Of a stretch of 64,000 bases of DNA, positions 1 to 9,023 are shown one piece after another. The translations under genes were made by a program, and so were the position numbers. Every line of letters starts with the position of its first letter. Within the stretch, counting starts at the first letter, position 1. The notes under the pieces were generated by a model. It had not been told where the DNA came from. It did no database searches and worked only from the letters and a program-made list of their open reading frames with translations. This stretch comes from CAG-791 sp000431495 (lineage in GTDB: Bacteria > Bacillota > Clostridia > Lachnospirales > Lachnospiraceae): NCBI GenBank assembly GCA_052117605.1, contig JBQKIT010000009.1; one strand, 5' to 3'.

Positions 1-52
1 CTTACTGAACAGAGGTTTTGGGTTCATTGCACTCTTTATCTTTAAAATTACA

Positions 53-484
53 TTATTTTGCACATGCCTTGCGATATTGAAGAGGAGTCATGCCGTATTC
101 TCTGCGGAAAACGATGATCAATCCTCGTGCGTCCGAAAAACCGCAGTCCAGTGCGATATCCATAACATTCCGATCGCTTGAGAGCAGCATGTCCCGAGCC
201 ATAATGGCATGATACCGGTTCAGATACTCGATGAATGTCAGAACGGTATTTTTCTTAAAGAAGCGTGCTAAATATTCGTTGGTAAAGTGAAATTTCTTCG
301 CAATAAAGCTTTGTGTCAGCCTTTCGCTGTAGTGGGCTTCCACATACTGCATGACTCTGCGCAGACGTTCGAGATTTTTGGCACTGTTAATGGGAAAGGC
401 TTTCTCTTTTGAAACCAGGCGGTTCTGGCTGAGTCGGTACACCACTTCATATACAAGGCTCATGATGTGCAAAATCATTAACAA
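53..484 (-). CDS. AraC-family DNA-binding domain, N-terminally truncated
   Basis: The product (about 143 residues) is almost only an AraC/XylS C-terminal domain: two helix-turn-helix motifs, with the second ending in the family-typical stretch around DIALDCGFSDARGL and FRREYGMTPLQYR. AraC sugar regulators normally have 270-300 residues with an N-terminal sensor; here that part is missing. The frame opens at a TTG (484) or ATG (478), and an in-frame TGA lies a few codons upstream, so the sensor was not simply missed. It diverges from the iron alcohol dehydrogenase gene. It may be a remnant or a stand-alone MarA-like regulator; the remnant reading is favoured because no good ribosome site precedes it. 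Confidence 0.6.
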   Translation of the reverse strand: MLMILHIMSLVYEVVYRLSQNRLVSKEKAFPINSAKNLERLRRVMQYVEAHYSERLTQSFIAKKFHFTNEYLARFFKKNTVLTFIEYLNRYHAIMARDMLLSSDRNVMDIALDCGFSDARGLIIVFRREYGMTPLQYRKACAK

Positions 485-634
485 CAGTCTGAATCACTGA
501 CTGAAATTGTACGACGAAATCATTTAAAAATGCACAAATAATTTCTTGATTTCATCTTAAAATGATTGAATATAACCACAAAATATGTTGTAATGAGTAA
601 ATAAGGGGAAATATTTCACAGGAGGAAGAAAAAT

Positions 635-1825
635 ATGGCAAGATTTACATTACCGAGAGATCTTTATCACGGGGCAGGTTCTCTGGAAGAACTGAAGAAC
701 CTGAAGGGCAAGAAGGCAGTTGTCGTAGTCGGCGGCGGCTCCATGAAGCGCTTTGGTTTTCTGCAGAGAGTAGAGGAGTATCTGAAGGAGGCCGGCATGG
801 AAGTGGCTCTGTTTGAGGGAGTAGAGCCGGATCCGAGCGTAGAGACGGTCATGAAGGGCGCGAAGCTGATGCAGGAGTTCGGTCCGGACTGGATCGTAGC
901 AATCGGCGGCGGCTCCCCGATCGATGCAGCAAAGGCGATGTGGGCATTCTACGAGTATCCGGATACAAAGTTTGAGGATCTGATCACACCGTTCAGCTTC
1001 CCGACCCTGCGCACAAAGGCGAAATTCTGCGCGATTCCTTCTACCTCCGGTACAGCAACCGAGGTTACGGCATTCAGCGTCATCACAGATTACGAGAAGG
1101 GCATCAAGTATCCGCTGGCTGATTTCAATATTACGCCGGATGTAGCAATCGTTGACCCGGATCTGGCAGAGACGATGCCGCAGAAGCTGACTGCCAACAC
1201 CGGTATGGATGCGATGACGCATGCAATTGAGGCATACGTTTCCACGCTTCACTGTGATTACACCGATCCGCTGGCACTTCATGCAATCAAGATGATCCAT
1301 GCTTATCTGGTGGATTCCTACAATGGCGACAAAGAGGCAAGAGCCCGCATGCACAATGCACAGTGTCTTGCCGGCATGGCTTTCTCCAATGCTTTGCTTG
1401 GAATCGTCCATTCGATGGCACATAAGACGGGTGCTGCTTTCTCCGGAGGACATATTGTTCATGGCGCAGCAAACGCAATGTATCTTCCGAAGGTTATCAA
1501 ATTTAATTCCAAGGAGCCTGAGGCGATGGCACGTTATGCGGATATTGCCAGATTTATCGGCCTTGCGGGAGACAGCGATGAGGCTCTGACGGATGCCCTG
1601 ATTGCGGAAATCAAGGAGATGAACAAGAAGCTGAATATCGCTCCGTGCATCAAGCTTTATGAGGGCGGTATCATTGATGAGAAGGAATTCAATGAGAAGC
1701 TGGCAACGGTAGCAGAGCTTGCAGTCGGCGATGCATGCACCGGCTCCAATCCTCGTGCGATTGATCCGGAGCAGATGGCGAAGCTTCTGACCTGCTGCTT
1801 CTATGATACGGAGGTAGATTTCTGA
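635..1825 (+). CDS. iron-containing alcohol dehydrogenase
   Basis: Group III (Fe-dependent) alcohol dehydrogenase, 396 residues, cytoplasmic, probably reducing an aldehyde to an alcohol with NAD(P)H during fermentation. The nucleotide-binding GGGS motif is at 91-94 and is followed by PIDAAK. By homology to FucO the metal ligands are Asp192, His196, His259 and His276, all present, so the enzyme looks active. The ATG follows a strong AGGAGG site. It is monocistronic: an intrinsic terminator follows, and the upstream neighbour is the divergent truncated AraC protein. Substrate (butanol, 1,2-propanediol or other) cannot be told from sequence. Confidence 0.93.
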   Translation: MARFTLPRDLYHGAGSLEELKNLKGKKAVVVVGGGSMKRFGFLQRVEEYLKEAGMEVALFEGVEPDPSVETVMKGAKLMQEFGPDWIVAIGGGSPIDAAKAMWAFYEYPDTKFEDLITPFSFPTLRTKAKFCAIPSTSGTATEVTAFSVITDYEKGIKYPLADFNITPDVAIVDPDLAETMPQKLTANTGMDAMTHAIEAYVSTLHCDYTDPLALHAIKMIHAYLVDSYNGDKEARARMHNAQCLAGMAFSNALLGIVHSMAHKTGAAFSGGHIVHGAANAMYLPKVIKFNSKEPEAMARYADIARFIGLAGDSDEALTDALIAEIKEMNKKLNIAPCIKLYEGGIIDEKEFNEKLATVAELAVGDACTGSNPRAIDPEQMAKLLTCCFYDTEVDF

Positions 1826-1898
1826 TCGCTGTTTGAAATGTATTCGACAGATCAGAATTTCAGGATTGAAATGATCTGATAAAAAGCGAGTCATAAAC

Positions 1899-1947
1899 AG
1901 AGACAGAACAGGACTTTTGCAAAGGTATCTGTTCTGTCTCTTTATTT
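1899..1947 (+). terminator. intrinsic terminator after the alcohol dehydrogenase
   Basis: A 13-bp perfect stem (arm AGAGACAGAACAG at 1899-1911 pairing with 1929-1941) is followed by TTATTTT. It lies between two convergent genes and may serve both. Confidence 0.85.
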
Positions 1948-1993
1948 TGCCCTTTTCTTACGAAAAGTTTTTTATATAAGGAACGGTACGGAT

Positions 1994-3469
1994 TTATTCT
2001 TCCACGACAAGACGCCCTTCAACCATGCGGCCAAGGTGCTGGTTCACGGTCATGTACTCTTCCACAACATCGCGTGCGGAGGTGGACAATACGCGGGTTT
2101 TTCCGTTCTCCTCGGCTTCCTCCAGCGTGATATCCAGAAACGGCTTGAGATTGTTGTAATGGTATTTCTGCATGGCAATGGAATACAGGCGTTCCGCATG
2201 CAGCTCCTCGCCGTCCAATGTCAGCTCGCGGAAGGCCTGTGCACTCCTTGACCAGACGATGCGCATCCCATGGGAAAACTGGTAAAATTCGGTATGTTCG
2301 CCCTGAAAAGCCTCTTCCCGGAGGATGTGGCGCAGCATTCGTTCCAGCTGCGTGCCGGTGACCTTGAGCATATATACGGCGTCATCATAGGGAAGACATT
2401 CTACGAGGTCGGCATAGTGTACCACGGGACCGAGAGTATAGCTTCGGATCGCACCGGAGCCCATCAGCATCAGATCAATGCCGAAGCTGTCACGCAGAAT
2501 ATCGGCAATGAGATCGCCCAGAGCTGTCTCCTGATTGCGTTTGGGATGGGTGAGCTCGTAGGAAAAACGTGTAATGATGCGGTCGTATTTCTTCGAGGTG
2601 GCGGTTTTGTAGCGCTGAATGAAGTTTTCCACCTCCTCATCCCGGGGACAATGAGAGTCATCGATGGGGATGATTTCCCATGTGAACGAGTCAATGGCAT
2701 TGCGGTCGGTGTCCACCATAATGTCGAAGCGGCCAATCTGATCGGTTCCGGTGCCTGCCTGAACGATATAGATGTCGTTAACTTTGGCGGGCTCCTCGGG
2801 GACCGTGTGGCTGTGCCCGCCGATGATGATATCCACGCCCCAGTCCGGATCCAGAATGGCGGCGAGCTTTTTGTCCTCTTCAAAGCCAATGTGCGTGAGC
2901 AGCACGGTAAAGTCAATGTCAATGGCGTTGTAGGCATTGCAGATATTCCCGACCTCGCGGGCTGCTTCGCGGATGTCTACAAAGGAGCCGATCAGTTCTT
3001 CCGTTTTTGTGGCGGCCAGCACCTCTTCCGTAATGATACCGATAAAAAGAATCTTCATGCCGTCAATGCGCGCAATCCAGTAAGGCTGGAACATTCGTTT
3101 CCCGTTGGATTTGATATGAAGATTGGCATTGATGATAGGAAAATCCGCGCATTTTTCCAGAAACAGCAGATGGGCCAGGCCGTAATCAACCTCGTGGTTG
3201 CCGATGGTGGCAACATCCGGGCCAATCAGATTCATGATGCCGATGGTGGAAGTGCCTTTGTATTCCGAGTCGATGACACTTCCCCGGAACATATCTCCCG
3301 CGATGGCATAGATGACATTTTTCTCCTCATGCCGAACCTTATTCACGTAGCCGGAAAGCAGAGACACGCCGCCTACCAGCTTTTCATCGATCTTCTCCGC
3401 AAGAAAATCGCCGTGCATATCGTTGGAGTGGAGGATTGTCAGTTTTTTGGTATTTTTCTGTCTTCTCAT
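1994..3469 (-). CDS. bifunctional metallophosphatase/5'-nucleotidase (YunD-like)
   Basis: 491 residues with the two-domain layout of 5'-nucleotidases. The N-terminal calcineurin-like metallophosphatase shows HSNDMHGDF (metal-binding DxH), GDMFRG, GNHEVDYG and GGHSH; the C-terminal 5_nucleotid_C domain carries the substrate pocket. No signal peptide or anchor is present (start MRRQKNTKKLTILHS), so it should be cytoplasmic like Bacillus YunD and act on nucleotides, UDP-sugars or similar phosphoesters. The ATG is preceded by AAGGAGG with good spacing. It is divergent from the glycosidase gene at 3646 with 176 bp between them. The family is certain, the physiological substrate is not. Confidence 0.92.
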   Translation of the reverse strand: MRRQKNTKKLTILHSNDMHGDFLAEKIDEKLVGGVSLLSGYVNKVRHEEKNVIYAIAGDMFRGSVIDSEYKGTSTIGIMNLIGPDVATIGNHEVDYGLAHLLFLEKCADFPIINANLHIKSNGKRMFQPYWIARIDGMKILFIGIITEEVLAATKTEELIGSFVDIREAAREVGNICNAYNAIDIDFTVLLTHIGFEEDKKLAAILDPDWGVDIIIGGHSHTVPEEPAKVNDIYIVQAGTGTDQIGRFDIMVDTDRNAIDSFTWEIIPIDDSHCPRDEEVENFIQRYKTATSKKYDRIITRFSYELTHPKRNQETALGDLIADILRDSFGIDLMLMGSGAIRSYTLGPVVHYADLVECLPYDDAVYMLKVTGTQLERMLRHILREEAFQGEHTEFYQFSHGMRIVWSRSAQAFRELTLDGEELHAERLYSIAMQKYHYNNLKPFLDITLEEAEENGKTRVLSTSARDVVEEYMTVNQHLGRMVEGRLVVEE

Positions 3470-3645
3470 GTGATTACCTCCTTATTGTCATTGTATTTGA
3501 CGCTGGGGGACTCTTCAAGCTGCGCGCGGATGTTGTTGTCTTCCTGCATAAAGAAAGTGATTAATTGCGGAAATTGTTGGATAATAAGTGTAACGTTTTG
3601 ACGGAATGAAGAAGCACCGGGAAGGTTAAGAACAGGGAGAAAACA

Positions 3646-5211
3646 ATGATGCAGGTTCAATATGAAAAATGTGTGCCGCGCTGGGGCGTGCAGGAAATTG
3701 TTGTGGCAGGAAGAACGGAGGGAAATCCGTTTACGGATTATGAGATATCGGCGATTTTTTCCAATGAAAGTGAACGGAAGCGAGTGAACGGCTTCTATGA
3801 CGGAGAGGGACGTTATATTGTTCGTTTCATGCCCTCCTTCGAAGGAACATATGAATTTACAGTGGAAGGGACGGCATTGGAGGATACGGGAGCTGTTCAG
3901 GAGAACAGATCCGGCGTCTTTGAGGTAACGGCTCCGGAAAAGGGAAATCATGGACCGGTGTATGTCGCAAATACGTTTCATTTTGCCTATGCGGATGGAA
4001 CGCCATATTATTCCATCGGAACGACCTGTTATGTCTGGGAACTGCAGAGTGACGAGCTGATTGAGAAGACGCTGGACAGCCTTGCAAAGAGCCCGTTCAA
4101 CAAGATTCGGTTCTGTATTTTCCCCAAGCACTATGATTATAACCTTGGAGAACCGCGCTCGTATCCCTACGAGGGAACGCCGATGGACTCCTCTGTCCTG
4201 ACAACGGAGAATTTCAACGAGTATACAGGAAAGACGGAAGGCAATCATTTTGACTTCTATCGGTTTCGGCCGGATCACTTCCGGCATATTGAGCAATGCA
4301 TTGAGAAGCTGGGGAAAATAGGCATTGAAGCAGATCTCATTGTCATGCATCCCTATGATCGCTGGGGATTTTCACAGATGACGCCGGAGCAGGATGATCT
4401 TTACTGGAAGTATGTGGTGGCCCGGTTTGCGGCGTATCACAACGTGTGGTGGGCGTTTGCAAATGAATATGACCTTATGAGCCAGAAGCGCATTGCGGAC
4501 TGGGAAAGATATGCGGAGCTTGTCTGCCGGATGGATCCGTATCAGCATCTTCGCTCCATTCACAACTGCAGACCCTTTTATGACCATACCAGGCCCTGGA
4601 TCACGCATTGCAGCATTCAGAGACAGGATTTATATAAAACAGCGGAGTGCACGAACGAGTGGAGAGAGCGGTATCGGAAACCGGTTGTGCTGGATGAGAT
4701 TGCCTATGAGGGAAATATTCAGCATGGATGGGGCAATATCAGTGCGGAGGAGATGGTACGAAGATTCTGGGAGGCGGCCTGCCGTGGCGGCTATGCAGGA
4801 CATGGGGAAACCTATCTGAGCCCGGATCGGATTCTGTGGTGGTCTCATGGCGGAGTACTTCACGGAGAGAGCTGGAAACGGCTCGGATTTCTGCATGAGA
4901 TTCTCTGCCAGACGCCGGGACTTGGATTGCAGCCTTATGAGAAATGCGGCTGGGACGAGGTTGCAGCGGTTCCGGAGGACACCGGAATGTCTTTTCGGTC
5001 GGTCAAGGATTACTATTTGATCTACTACAGTTTCATGCGTCCGTGCTTCAAGGAGTATTATTTCGATGATACGACGGAATTCGAGCTGAGGGTTCTGGAT
5101 ACCTGGAACATGACGGTGACGGATGCAGGCATTGTCAAAGGGAAATTCCGCGTGGAGCTGCCCGGGAAGCCGTACATGGCAATTCAGTTAAAACGACATG
5201 GCATACAGTGA
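3646..5211 (+). CDS. putative glycoside hydrolase (DUF5060/DUF4038/DUF5605)
   Basis: 521 residues: an N-terminal beta-sandwich resembling DUF5060 (about 5-100), a TIM-barrel DUF4038-like catalytic domain (about 105-430), and a C-terminal DUF5605-type beta domain. The likely acid/base is Glu274 in WWAFANEYD and the likely nucleophile Glu351 in PVVLDEIAYEG, a placement typical of clan GH-A. There is no signal peptide, so it probably acts on imported oligosaccharides. The start is ATGATG after AGGGAGA. The YitT gene begins 20 bp after its stop, so the two are probably co-transcribed. Substrate specificity is not deducible; rhamnose- or pectin-derived sugars are a guess only. Confidence 0.85.
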   Translation: MMQVQYEKCVPRWGVQEIVVAGRTEGNPFTDYEISAIFSNESERKRVNGFYDGEGRYIVRFMPSFEGTYEFTVEGTALEDTGAVQENRSGVFEVTAPEKGNHGPVYVANTFHFAYADGTPYYSIGTTCYVWELQSDELIEKTLDSLAKSPFNKIRFCIFPKHYDYNLGEPRSYPYEGTPMDSSVLTTENFNEYTGKTEGNHFDFYRFRPDHFRHIEQCIEKLGKIGIEADLIVMHPYDRWGFSQMTPEQDDLYWKYVVARFAAYHNVWWAFANEYDLMSQKRIADWERYAELVCRMDPYQHLRSIHNCRPFYDHTRPWITHCSIQRQDLYKTAECTNEWRERYRKPVVLDEIAYEGNIQHGWGNISAEEMVRRFWEAACRGGYAGHGETYLSPDRILWWSHGGVLHGESWKRLGFLHEILCQTPGLGLQPYEKCGWDEVAAVPEDTGMSFRSVKDYYLIYYSFMRPCFKEYYFDDTTEFELRVLDTWNMTVTDAGIVKGKFRVELPGKPYMAIQLKRHGIQ

Positions 5212-5230
5212 GCTGTTGGAAGGGAAGAAC

Positions 5231-6085
5231 ATGCAAAAACAAAAGGAACTTCGGCGTCTTGTGACCGTGCTTCTGGCGGCCTGCCTGATGGCGGTCAATA
5301 TTAAGACCTTTGTCCGGGCCGGCGGCTTGTATCCGGGCGGCGCGACGGGATTGACGATTCTGTTTCAGCGCATGGCGGAGACGTTTCTTCACTGGGAGGT
5401 TCCGTACACCTTGATTAACGTGAGCCTGAATGCAATCCCGGTTTATATTGGTTTTCGGTATATCGGAAAGAAATTCACGTTGTATTCGCTCCTGATGATT
5501 GTGGTCAGTTCATTTCTGACGGATCTGATGCCGGGATTTGTTCTGACATCGGACACACTTCTGGCATCCATCTTCGGAGGAATTTTGAATGGAATGGCGA
5601 TCAGTCTGTGTCTCTCGGTGGATGCGACAAGCGGGGGAACGGATTTTATTTCGATCTATCTGTCCCAGAAAAGAGGAATTGATTCCTTTAACATCATACT
5701 TGGGCTGAATGTTGTCATTCTGGGGGCGGCCGGATTGATGTTTGGCTGGGACAAGGCACTGTACTCGATTATCTTCCAGTATGTGTCAACGCAGATGATT
5801 CACCTGCTCTACCGCGGCTTTCAGCAGATGACGCTGTTCATTGTGACGGATAAGCCGAAGGAGGTCTGTGAGGCGATCTATCGCATCAGTCATCATGGGG
5901 CGACGATCATGGAAGGCGAGGGCAGCTATGGACACCATGCAGAGCCGCTTGTGTATTCGGTGGTCGATACTCCGGATACGAGAAAGGTGATCAAGGCAAT
6001 TCGGGATCTGGATGACAGAGCGTTCATCAACTGCGTTCGGACAAGTGAATTGAAGGGAAACTTTTATTTCAGTCCGAAGGATTGA
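5231..6085 (+). CDS. YitT family membrane protein
   Basis: 284 residues. The first about 200 form several hydrophobic helices typical of YitT_membrane (DUF161), with the family-like GGLYPGGATGLTILFQR segment after helix 1. The last about 80 are a soluble DUF2179 domain around QQMTLFIVTDKPKEV and MEGEGSYG. An ATG at 5198 lies inside the preceding gene; the ATG at 5231 is preferred because GGAAGGGAAG precedes it at proper spacing and homologues start with a similar short basic tail. Function is unknown; the family is thought to be transporters. Confidence 0.88.
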   Translation: MQKQKELRRLVTVLLAACLMAVNIKTFVRAGGLYPGGATGLTILFQRMAETFLHWEVPYTLINVSLNAIPVYIGFRYIGKKFTLYSLLMIVVSSFLTDLMPGFVLTSDTLLASIFGGILNGMAISLCLSVDATSGGTDFISIYLSQKRGIDSFNIILGLNVVILGAAGLMFGWDKALYSIIFQYVSTQMIHLLYRGFQQMTLFIVTDKPKEVCEAIYRISHHGATIMEGEGSYGHHAEPLVYSVVDTPDTRKVIKAIRDLDDRAFINCVRTSELKGNFYFSPKD

Positions 6086-6088
6086 GAT

Positions 6089-6147
6089 TATACCCGTAAA
6101 GGTATAAAAGACAAGGAAAACATGAATAATATAACCGATCGGGTATA
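6089..6147 (+). promoter_or_regulatory. two operator-like palindromes upstream of the GH1 gene
   Basis: Two 18-bp imperfect palindromes lie at 6089-6106 (TATACC-N6-GGTATA) and 6130-6147 (TATAACCGATCGGGTATA). The half-sites agree on TATAcCCGa. Their centres are 41 bp apart, about four helical turns, as expected for a dimeric repressor that loops or binds cooperatively on one face. The second ends 62 bp before the GH1 start codon. The regulator is unknown; the nearby AraC protein usually prefers direct repeats, so a LacI- or GntR-type protein encoded elsewhere is possible. Confidence 0.5.
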
Positions 6148-6209
6148 AAGACATGAAAAAACGGCATCTGTTGCCGCTATGAGAAATTAATAAGAAAGGA
6201 TACTCAAAA

Positions 6210-7586
6210 ATGTTTCCGAAAAATTTTGTCTGGGGTGCAGCTACAGCATCCTATCAAATAGAAGGCGCATCTCAGGAAGACGGAAAAGGTTTGTCCATCT
6301 GGGATGTTCATACACATGATTTACGAAAGAGTGCATACGGGCAAACGAATGTGGCTCACGAAGATACCGGTGATATTGCATGTGATTTTTACCATCGCTA
6401 TCGTTCGGACATCGCCCTGATGAAAGCGATTGGGATCAAGGCGTTTCGGTTTTCTATCAGTTGGCCACGTGTGCTGCCAGAGGGAACCGGCAATATCAAT
6501 GAGAAAGGAATTGCTTTTTATAATGATTTGGTGGATGCTCTGCTGGAGGCGGAGATTGAACCGTATGTGACACTATTTCATTGGGATTATCCACAGGCTT
6601 TGCAAATGCGGGGAGGATGGCTGAATCCGGAGAGCCCAGAATGGTTTGCGGAATATACCAAATGTGTGACAGACGCGCTTTCCGATCGTGTCACACACTG
6701 GATGACGCTTAACGAGCCACAGTGTCATATCTTATTGGGACATATGCAGGGAGTATGTGCACCAAAGCTGCAGCTGACGGAGCCTGAGGGCCTTCTTGCA
6801 ATGCATCATATTCTTATGGCGCATGGAAGGGCGGTAGAGGTATTGCAAAAATATGCAAAGAAGAAGCCGGAAGTAGGGGTAGCCTTTTGCCAAGGATCAT
6901 TGATACCGGATAGCGATCGGCCGGAAGATGTGGAAGCTGCAAGAGCAGCATTTTTTTCTGGAGCGGATCGTCAACTGTGGAGCCCGTCCTGGTGGCTGGA
7001 TCCGATTGTCTTTGGAAAATACCCGGAAGATGGACTACAATCTTATGGAGAAGAAGTACCAAAAGAATTACTTGATCAGGAACAGATGGATGTTATTTCA
7101 AAAACCATCGATTTTATCGGAATTAATTGCTACAATGCAGAACCAGTGTGCGCGGGAGCTGATGGGAAGCCTATCAGGGTTAGAACACAGGAAGGAGCTG
7201 CGCTAACAGCAAACAAGTGGGCGGTTACACCGAGAGCACTATATTATATTCCGAAATTTGAATTTGAAAGATACCGGCTTCCGATTTACATTACGGAAAA
7301 TGGTATGTCGGGGACAGACTGGGTCTGCTTGGATGGCAAAGTACATGATTCTTATCGGATTGATTTTATGCATCGTTATTTGCAGTGTCTGCAAAAAGCA
7401 ATCGAGGATGGAGTGGATGTGCGAGGATATATGACGTGGTCTCTGATGGACAATTTGGAATGGAATAACGGATACACGGAACGATTCGGTCTGATCCATG
7501 TGGATTATCCAACACAGAAACGCACACTCAAGGATTCTGCTTATTGGTATCATTCGGTGATCCGGGACAATGGAGCTAAAATATAA
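6210..7586 (+). CDS. GH1 beta-glucosidase / 6-phospho-beta-glucosidase
   Basis: 458 residues, full length for glycoside hydrolase family 1. The signature N-terminus FVWGAATASYQIEGA is present; the acid/base is Glu169 in TLNEP and the nucleophile Glu363 in ITENG, so a retaining beta-glycosidase is expected. There is no signal peptide, so it is cytoplasmic. The neighbouring transporter is an ABC importer, not a PTS, which favours unphosphorylated beta-glucosides as substrate. The start has AAAGGA at good spacing. Codon choice looks more AT-rich than in the genes to its left. It is convergent with the AraC regulator. Confidence 0.93.
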   Translation: MFPKNFVWGAATASYQIEGASQEDGKGLSIWDVHTHDLRKSAYGQTNVAHEDTGDIACDFYHRYRSDIALMKAIGIKAFRFSISWPRVLPEGTGNINEKGIAFYNDLVDALLEAEIEPYVTLFHWDYPQALQMRGGWLNPESPEWFAEYTKCVTDALSDRVTHWMTLNEPQCHILLGHMQGVCAPKLQLTEPEGLLAMHHILMAHGRAVEVLQKYAKKKPEVGVAFCQGSLIPDSDRPEDVEAARAAFFSGADRQLWSPSWWLDPIVFGKYPEDGLQSYGEEVPKELLDQEQMDVISKTIDFIGINCYNAEPVCAGADGKPIRVRTQEGAALTANKWAVTPRALYYIPKFEFERYRLPIYITENGMSGTDWVCLDGKVHDSYRIDFMHRYLQCLQKAIEDGVDVRGYMTWSLMDNLEWNNGYTERFGLIHVDYPTQKRTLKDSAYWYHSVIRDNGAKI

Positions 7587-7664
7587 CAAAAAAGATATCT
7601 ATAATCAGAGTTGGTGTCTGTGCAACGCTTTCCTGAGCCGGATAGACGAACAACGAAGGAAACC

Positions 7665-8624
7665 CTATATATGGGCCTGTAGAATCTTTCGAAATTCTGA
7701 CGGAGATTTTCCGGTTTCCTGACGAAAAACACGGGAAAAGGCAGAACTTCCTGAGAATCCAGAAGCGATAGCGATATCTGTGATGGATATGGAAGCGTCT
7801 GCTAGAAGCAGCTGGGAGTGAGAAATCCGGACCTTAGTGACATATTGATAGAAGGTCATATGCATGACCTGTTTAAAAACTCGTTCAAAATGATATTTAC
7901 TGAACCCAATCCTTTTGGAAACAGCGTCAAGACTAATGGGCTCTGCAAACTCTGATAGAACAATGCTGCATGCCTGTTGAATTGCCTGATGGTTCCGGAC
8001 CATGATTCCTGCGCTGGAACTATTTTTTGGGGGGGCTTTTTTCTGAGCGGCAGTTTGAACTTCTTTTGCCAAAGAGGCAACAAAATCCAATAATATGGAA
8101 TAGATTTGTGTCTCGTTCATAAACGGGAGAGACATTGCCGCAGTGTTTCGATCAATTGAGTATACATTTTCCGGTTCCAAAGCTTCAAAATTCATTTCAA
8201 AGATAGAATCTCCAAAATACAGATTATAAATATTACGGAACAATTCCTGAAAGTAAGAAAAACCGTTGGGAATTGTCTGTCTGGAAATCAGAACCGCAGG
8301 CACTAATAAAGAAAAAGCGGTTTTTAATTCCTGAAGTACAGATAAGCCGTACAGATCAACCAGAAGATAACAGCGTGAGCCGGTGGATTCCTTAAAAATC
8401 TCATGAATGGAGGAGGGGCAGATCAGCAGAATATCACCGGCCTGCAGAAAATAATCCTCTCCCCCACAGCGAACATGTAACTTGCCGGATCGAACCAGAA
8501 TGATCTCTGTTTCGTTGTGCCAATGAGGAGGATATGCTTCAGCTTGAATATTGTTGTACATTCGAATGTGCGCATTTTCGCGAAAATGTACAGATTCATG
8601 TGTTCTATCAAGGTGTTCAATCAT
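7665..8624 (-). CDS. AraC family transcriptional regulator with cupin sensor domain
   Basis: 319 residues. The N-terminal cupin-like sensor (about 20-110, with HWHNETEIILVRSGKL and a double-glycine turn) is followed by a helical linker and a C-terminal pair of HTH motifs (about 215-315) ending in FRQETGKSPSEFRK. The ATG at 8624 is chosen over an upstream start because AGGAG lies 11 nt before it and homologues begin near here. Placed between GH1 and the divergent sugar importer, it is the obvious local regulator, probably activating the transporter operon when the imported glycan or a product binds the cupin. Confidence 0.9.
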   Translation of the reverse strand: MIEHLDRTHESVHFRENAHIRMYNNIQAEAYPPHWHNETEIILVRSGKLHVRCGGEDYFLQAGDILLICPSSIHEIFKESTGSRCYLLVDLYGLSVLQELKTAFSLLVPAVLISRQTIPNGFSYFQELFRNIYNLYFGDSIFEMNFEALEPENVYSIDRNTAAMSLPFMNETQIYSILLDFVASLAKEVQTAAQKKAPPKNSSSAGIMVRNHQAIQQACSIVLSEFAEPISLDAVSKRIGFSKYHFERVFKQVMHMTFYQYVTKVRISHSQLLLADASISITDIAIASGFSGSSAFSRVFRQETGKSPSEFRKILQAHI

Positions 8625-9023
8625 TATGACAAAGTCTCCTGCGAAAAACATCATACGGTACAAGAACCTCGGAGCAAGAATTGAGGAGCGAAGAGCCGCT
8701 GACTTTTATGATAATACACAATTATTGCCTGATAAGAATGTAAAAATCAAGACTTTTTATTTTCTGATCAGGAGAATCAACTGTAAGTGCCTTGCGAATG
8801 TATGAAAAGATCAGGCGAAGATGTAAAAAATGTACAATAAAAAAATGCAAGCAGAAAGAGAATTGTGCGCAATGTCTGTATCAACAAAAAATAAGACAAG
8901 CAATATTTGTAGACGACATAGCAATATGCATATATCTGCTCAAATTATGGCGGAGTATTATTCATCGTATAGTAAATATGCCAAACGGCATAGCGAAACA
9001 CAAGAATTGGGAGGGAATATTGA
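8625..9023. other. divergent intergenic region of the sugar importer
   Basis: About 400 bp without a convincing gene. Short ORFs here lack coding character and most lack ribosome sites; one of 65 codons (8830-9027) overlaps the lipoprotein start by ATGA but has no clear ribosome site. The region must hold the promoters of the AraC gene and the importer. An inverted repeat, TATGCC-AAAC-GGCATA, lies at 8977-8992, just upstream of the lipoprotein ribosome site, and could be an operator or leader hairpin. Confidence 0.5.

Noticed and set aside
650..1894. Long minus-strand ORF opposite the alcohol dehydrogenase
   Set aside because: Cys/Arg/Leu-rich translation without domains; it mirrors the codon bias of the real gene.
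2270..3601. 443-codon plus-strand ORF opposite the nucleotidase
   Set aside because: Antisense shadow of a well-recognised protein.
3466..4350. 294-codon minus-strand ORF opposite the DUF5605 glycosidase
   Set aside because: No family features, overlaps a clearly coding gene and its divergent promoter region.
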